Positions 62,451 to 64,000 of a DNA stretch of 64,000 nucleotides are shown here, one piece after another (the first letter of the stretch is position 1; each line of letters starts with the position of its first letter). This DNA comes from Planctomycetota bacterium. Its GTDB lineage: Bacteria > Planctomycetota > B15-G4. The notes below the pieces were generated by a model. It saw only the letters and a program-made list of their open reading frames with translations, had not been told where the DNA came from and ran no database searches. A program made the position numbers and the translations under genes. The stretch is taken from positions 62,001-126,000 of the forward strand of contig JAJDEO010000054.1 in assembly GCA_029259745.1 (NCBI GenBank). The letters are read 5' to 3'.

Positions 62451-63808
62451 CCTCACCCATCAAGAGCAAAGATCGTGACGCCGTGATCCAATCGCTTCAC
62501 TCGGGCGTCGTCCCGAAGCGCGGACAGCAGCATATCCAAGTCGGTCGCGCCGACGAGGTGCGGGCGTTGCTCCGCGACATCGATCGCATCGCGGATGGTG
62601 GCTCCGGTGTCCGATTCGTCATCGGGGCCTACGGGTCGGGCAAGACGTTCTTCTTGAATCTCATCCGGATGATCGCGCTTGAGCGGAAGCTCATCACCGT
62701 GCATGCCGATCTCACGCCTGATCGCCGTATCCACTCGACGGGTGGCCACGCACGTGCGCTCTTCGCCGAGCTGATGCGCAACATGTCGACTCGCGGAAAG
62801 GCTGACGGTGGAGCACTCCCTGCCGTCGTAGAACGATTCGTCTCCACAGCGCTCACATCAGCTCAGAAGCGTGGCATCGAGCCAGTGATGGTCATCCGTG
62901 AACGCATGTCAGCACTCTCGGAACTCGTGGGTGGGTACGACTTCGCGCAGGTGATCGAGTGCTACTGGCGCGGACACGACACAGGCGACGAAGATCTCAA
63001 GCTCAACGCGGTGCGTTGGCTTCGCGCGGAATACAACACCAAAACCGATGCGCGTCGCGATCTCGGTGTGCGAGCGATCATCGATGACGCTGACATCTAC
63101 GACCACCTCAAGCTCCTCGGCCGATTTGTGCGCCTGGCCGGCTACAAGGGTCTTGTCGTTTGCCTCGACGAGCTCGTCAACCTCTACAAGATGTCGAACA
63201 CTCGCGCTCGCAACACGAACTACGAGCAGATCCTCCGTATCCTCAATGACGGACTCCAGGGTTCGGCGGAAGGCCTCGGATTCCTCCTCGGTGGGACTCC
63301 GGAGTTCCTCACGGACCCACGCAAGGGGCTGTTTAGCTACGAGGCATTGCAGTCTCGCCTTGCCGAAAACTCGTTCGCTCGCGACGGCCTCGTCGATCTC
63401 TCGGGCCCCGTCATCCGCCTCGCGAACCTCTCTCCTGAAGACGTGTACGTGTTGCTCCAGAACATCCGCAACGTGTTCGCGAGTGGTGCCCCAGAGAAGT
63501 GGCTCGTCAGCGACGATGCGCTCCAGGCCTTCATGGCGCACTGCAGCGAGCGAGTTGGTGAGGCGTACTTCCGCACACCACGCAACACGATCAAAGAGTT
63601 CGTACACCTCTTGTCGGTGCTCGAACAGAACCCAAGCACTTCGTGGGAACAGCTCCTCACCACCGTAGCCATTCGCGATGAAGGCAACCCAGAACTCGCT
63701 CCATTGCCGGAGGACGCCGAGGATGGTGACGACTTCGACACATCAGAGCCCGCCGTTGCCGGGACGCCGATCGAGGATGACGATGACCTCACGACCTTGC
63801 GGCTTTGA
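62447..63808 (+). CDS. P-loop ATPase of the BREX BrxD / DUF2791 type
   Basis: 453 residues from GTG at 62447, overlapping the TerB stop by four bases. The N-terminus DRDAVIQSLHSGVVPKRGQQHIQVGR is followed by Walker A GAYGSGKTF (Lys66), and Walker B GLVVCLDELVNLYK (Asp241, Glu242), then the arginine-bearing QSRLAENSF. This order matches the ORC/Cdc6-like ATPases called BrxD in type 2 BREX (DUF2791). A winged-helix-like C-terminal part (TPRNTIKEFVHLLSVLEQ) and an acidic tail follow. In BREX it works with a Lhr-like helicase, and a helicase indeed follows after 3 bases. No BrxA, BrxB, BrxC, PglX or PglZ is seen in the window. Confidence 0.87.
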   Translation: MTSPIKSKDRDAVIQSLHSGVVPKRGQQHIQVGRADEVRALLRDIDRIADGGSGVRFVIGAYGSGKTFFLNLIRMIALERKLITVHADLTPDRRIHSTGGHARALFAELMRNMSTRGKADGGALPAVVERFVSTALTSAQKRGIEPVMVIRERMSALSELVGGYDFAQVIECYWRGHDTGDEDLKLNAVRWLRAEYNTKTDARRDLGVRAIIDDADIYDHLKLLGRFVRLAGYKGLVVCLDELVNLYKMSNTRARNTNYEQILRILNDGLQGSAEGLGFLLGGTPEFLTDPRKGLFSYEALQSRLAENSFARDGLVDLSGPVIRLANLSPEDVYVLLQNIRNVFASGAPEKWLVSDDALQAFMAHCSERVGEAYFRTPRNTIKEFVHLLSVLEQNPSTSWEQLLTTVAIRDEGNPELAPLPEDAEDGDDFDTSEPAVAGTPIEDDDDLTTLRL

Positions 63809-63811
63809 CCG

Positions 63812-64000
63812 GTGTCCTCAACAGCCGACGAACGATCTGACTCCTCCGCGTTCGAGCGCCTGCACGCCGGTATTCAGAGATGGATCTATCGGCAAGGGTG
63901 GCCGGGCCTCAGAGAAGCACAAGAGCGCGCAGCACCGTACATCCTAGATGGCGAGCGCGACGTCATCGTCGCGGCAGCAACTGCGGCGGGTAAAACGGAA
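63812..64000 (+). CDS. DEAD/DEAH-box helicase, N-terminal fragment (cut by window end)
   Basis: Only 63 codons are visible, from GTG at 63812, 3 bases after the ATPase stop. The sequence has FERLHAGIQRWIYRQGWPGLREAQERAAPYIL, then GERDVIVAAATAAGKTE, which is the Q-motif region and Walker A (motif I) of superfamily 2 helicases. The order LHxxIQRW-x-W-LRxxQ resembles Lhr-like helicases such as BrxHI of type 2 BREX. The rest lies beyond the window, so domain content and size are unknown. Confidence 0.8.
   Translation, partial: MSSTADERSDSSAFERLHAGIQRWIYRQGWPGLREAQERAAPYILDGERDVIVAAATAAGKTE

Noticed and set aside
62447..63808. Full BREX locus
   Set aside because: Only a BrxD-like ATPase and a helicase start are visible; BrxA, BrxB, BrxC, PglX and PglZ are not in the window, so a BREX label would go beyond the evidence.

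Overview
The window looks like chromosomal DNA of a high-GC member of the Planctomycetota (inference). The signs are large secreted proteins with VCBS/FG-GAP, ASPIC/UnbV, CARDB and parallel beta-helix repeats, a Ser/Thr kinase fused to a sulfatase-modifying-factor domain and paired with an ECF-type sigma factor, and a CHAT-domain protein in an operon with a sigma factor. No species is assigned.

Layout. 1-8061: two large secreted surface-type proteins on the minus strand, the first running off the left edge. 8170-11507: divergent kinase/SUMF1 and sigma factor pair. 11512-12958: thyA-folA operon. 13108-15672: large exported protein of unknown function. 15753-18239: a perfect 16-bp palindrome, an SPFH membrane protein, a ribbon-helix-helix protein and a KamA-family radical SAM enzyme. 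18623-26742: an aa3-type cytochrome c oxidase cluster (diheme cytochrome c, subunits II, I, III, a second III, IV, a small CPSC protein, a Sco-like protein without copper cysteines, and a lipoprotein with a YceI-like domain). 26752-28311: FG-GAP protein. 28736-34917: FtsX permease and its probable ATPase, separated by a LamG gene remnant, an SGNH hydrolase and an NTF2-like protein. 35014-39301: ABM monooxygenase, homodimeric-type pyruvate dehydrogenase E1 and malate dehydrogenase. 39553-45530: an arsenic cluster (ArsM, ArsS, a fused pair of rSAM-associated glycosyltransferases, an MFS transporter). 45582-48535: TPR plus ASPIC/UnbV operon. 48630-51454: rRNA-methyltransferase-like enzyme and a secreted protein. 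51457-55276: sigma factor, membrane anti-sigma-like protein and CHAT protease-like protein in overlapping frames. 55596-59321: aminotransferase, beta-helix protein and low-molecular-weight phosphatase-like protein.

At 59411-59487 lies an elongator-type tRNA-Met(CAU). Directly after it come about 650 bases without a convincing gene, then a tightly packed operon of visibly lower GC: a TerB-N/TerB/TerB-C protein, a BrxD-like (DUF2791-type) P-loop ATPase, and the start of a DEAD/DEAH helicase cut by the window end. This looks like the left end of a tRNA-borne genomic island carrying a BREX-related or Ter-related defence or stress system, and it is the most interesting part of the window.

Limits: all family calls come from reading motifs by eye. 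No database search, structure prediction or composition scan was run.
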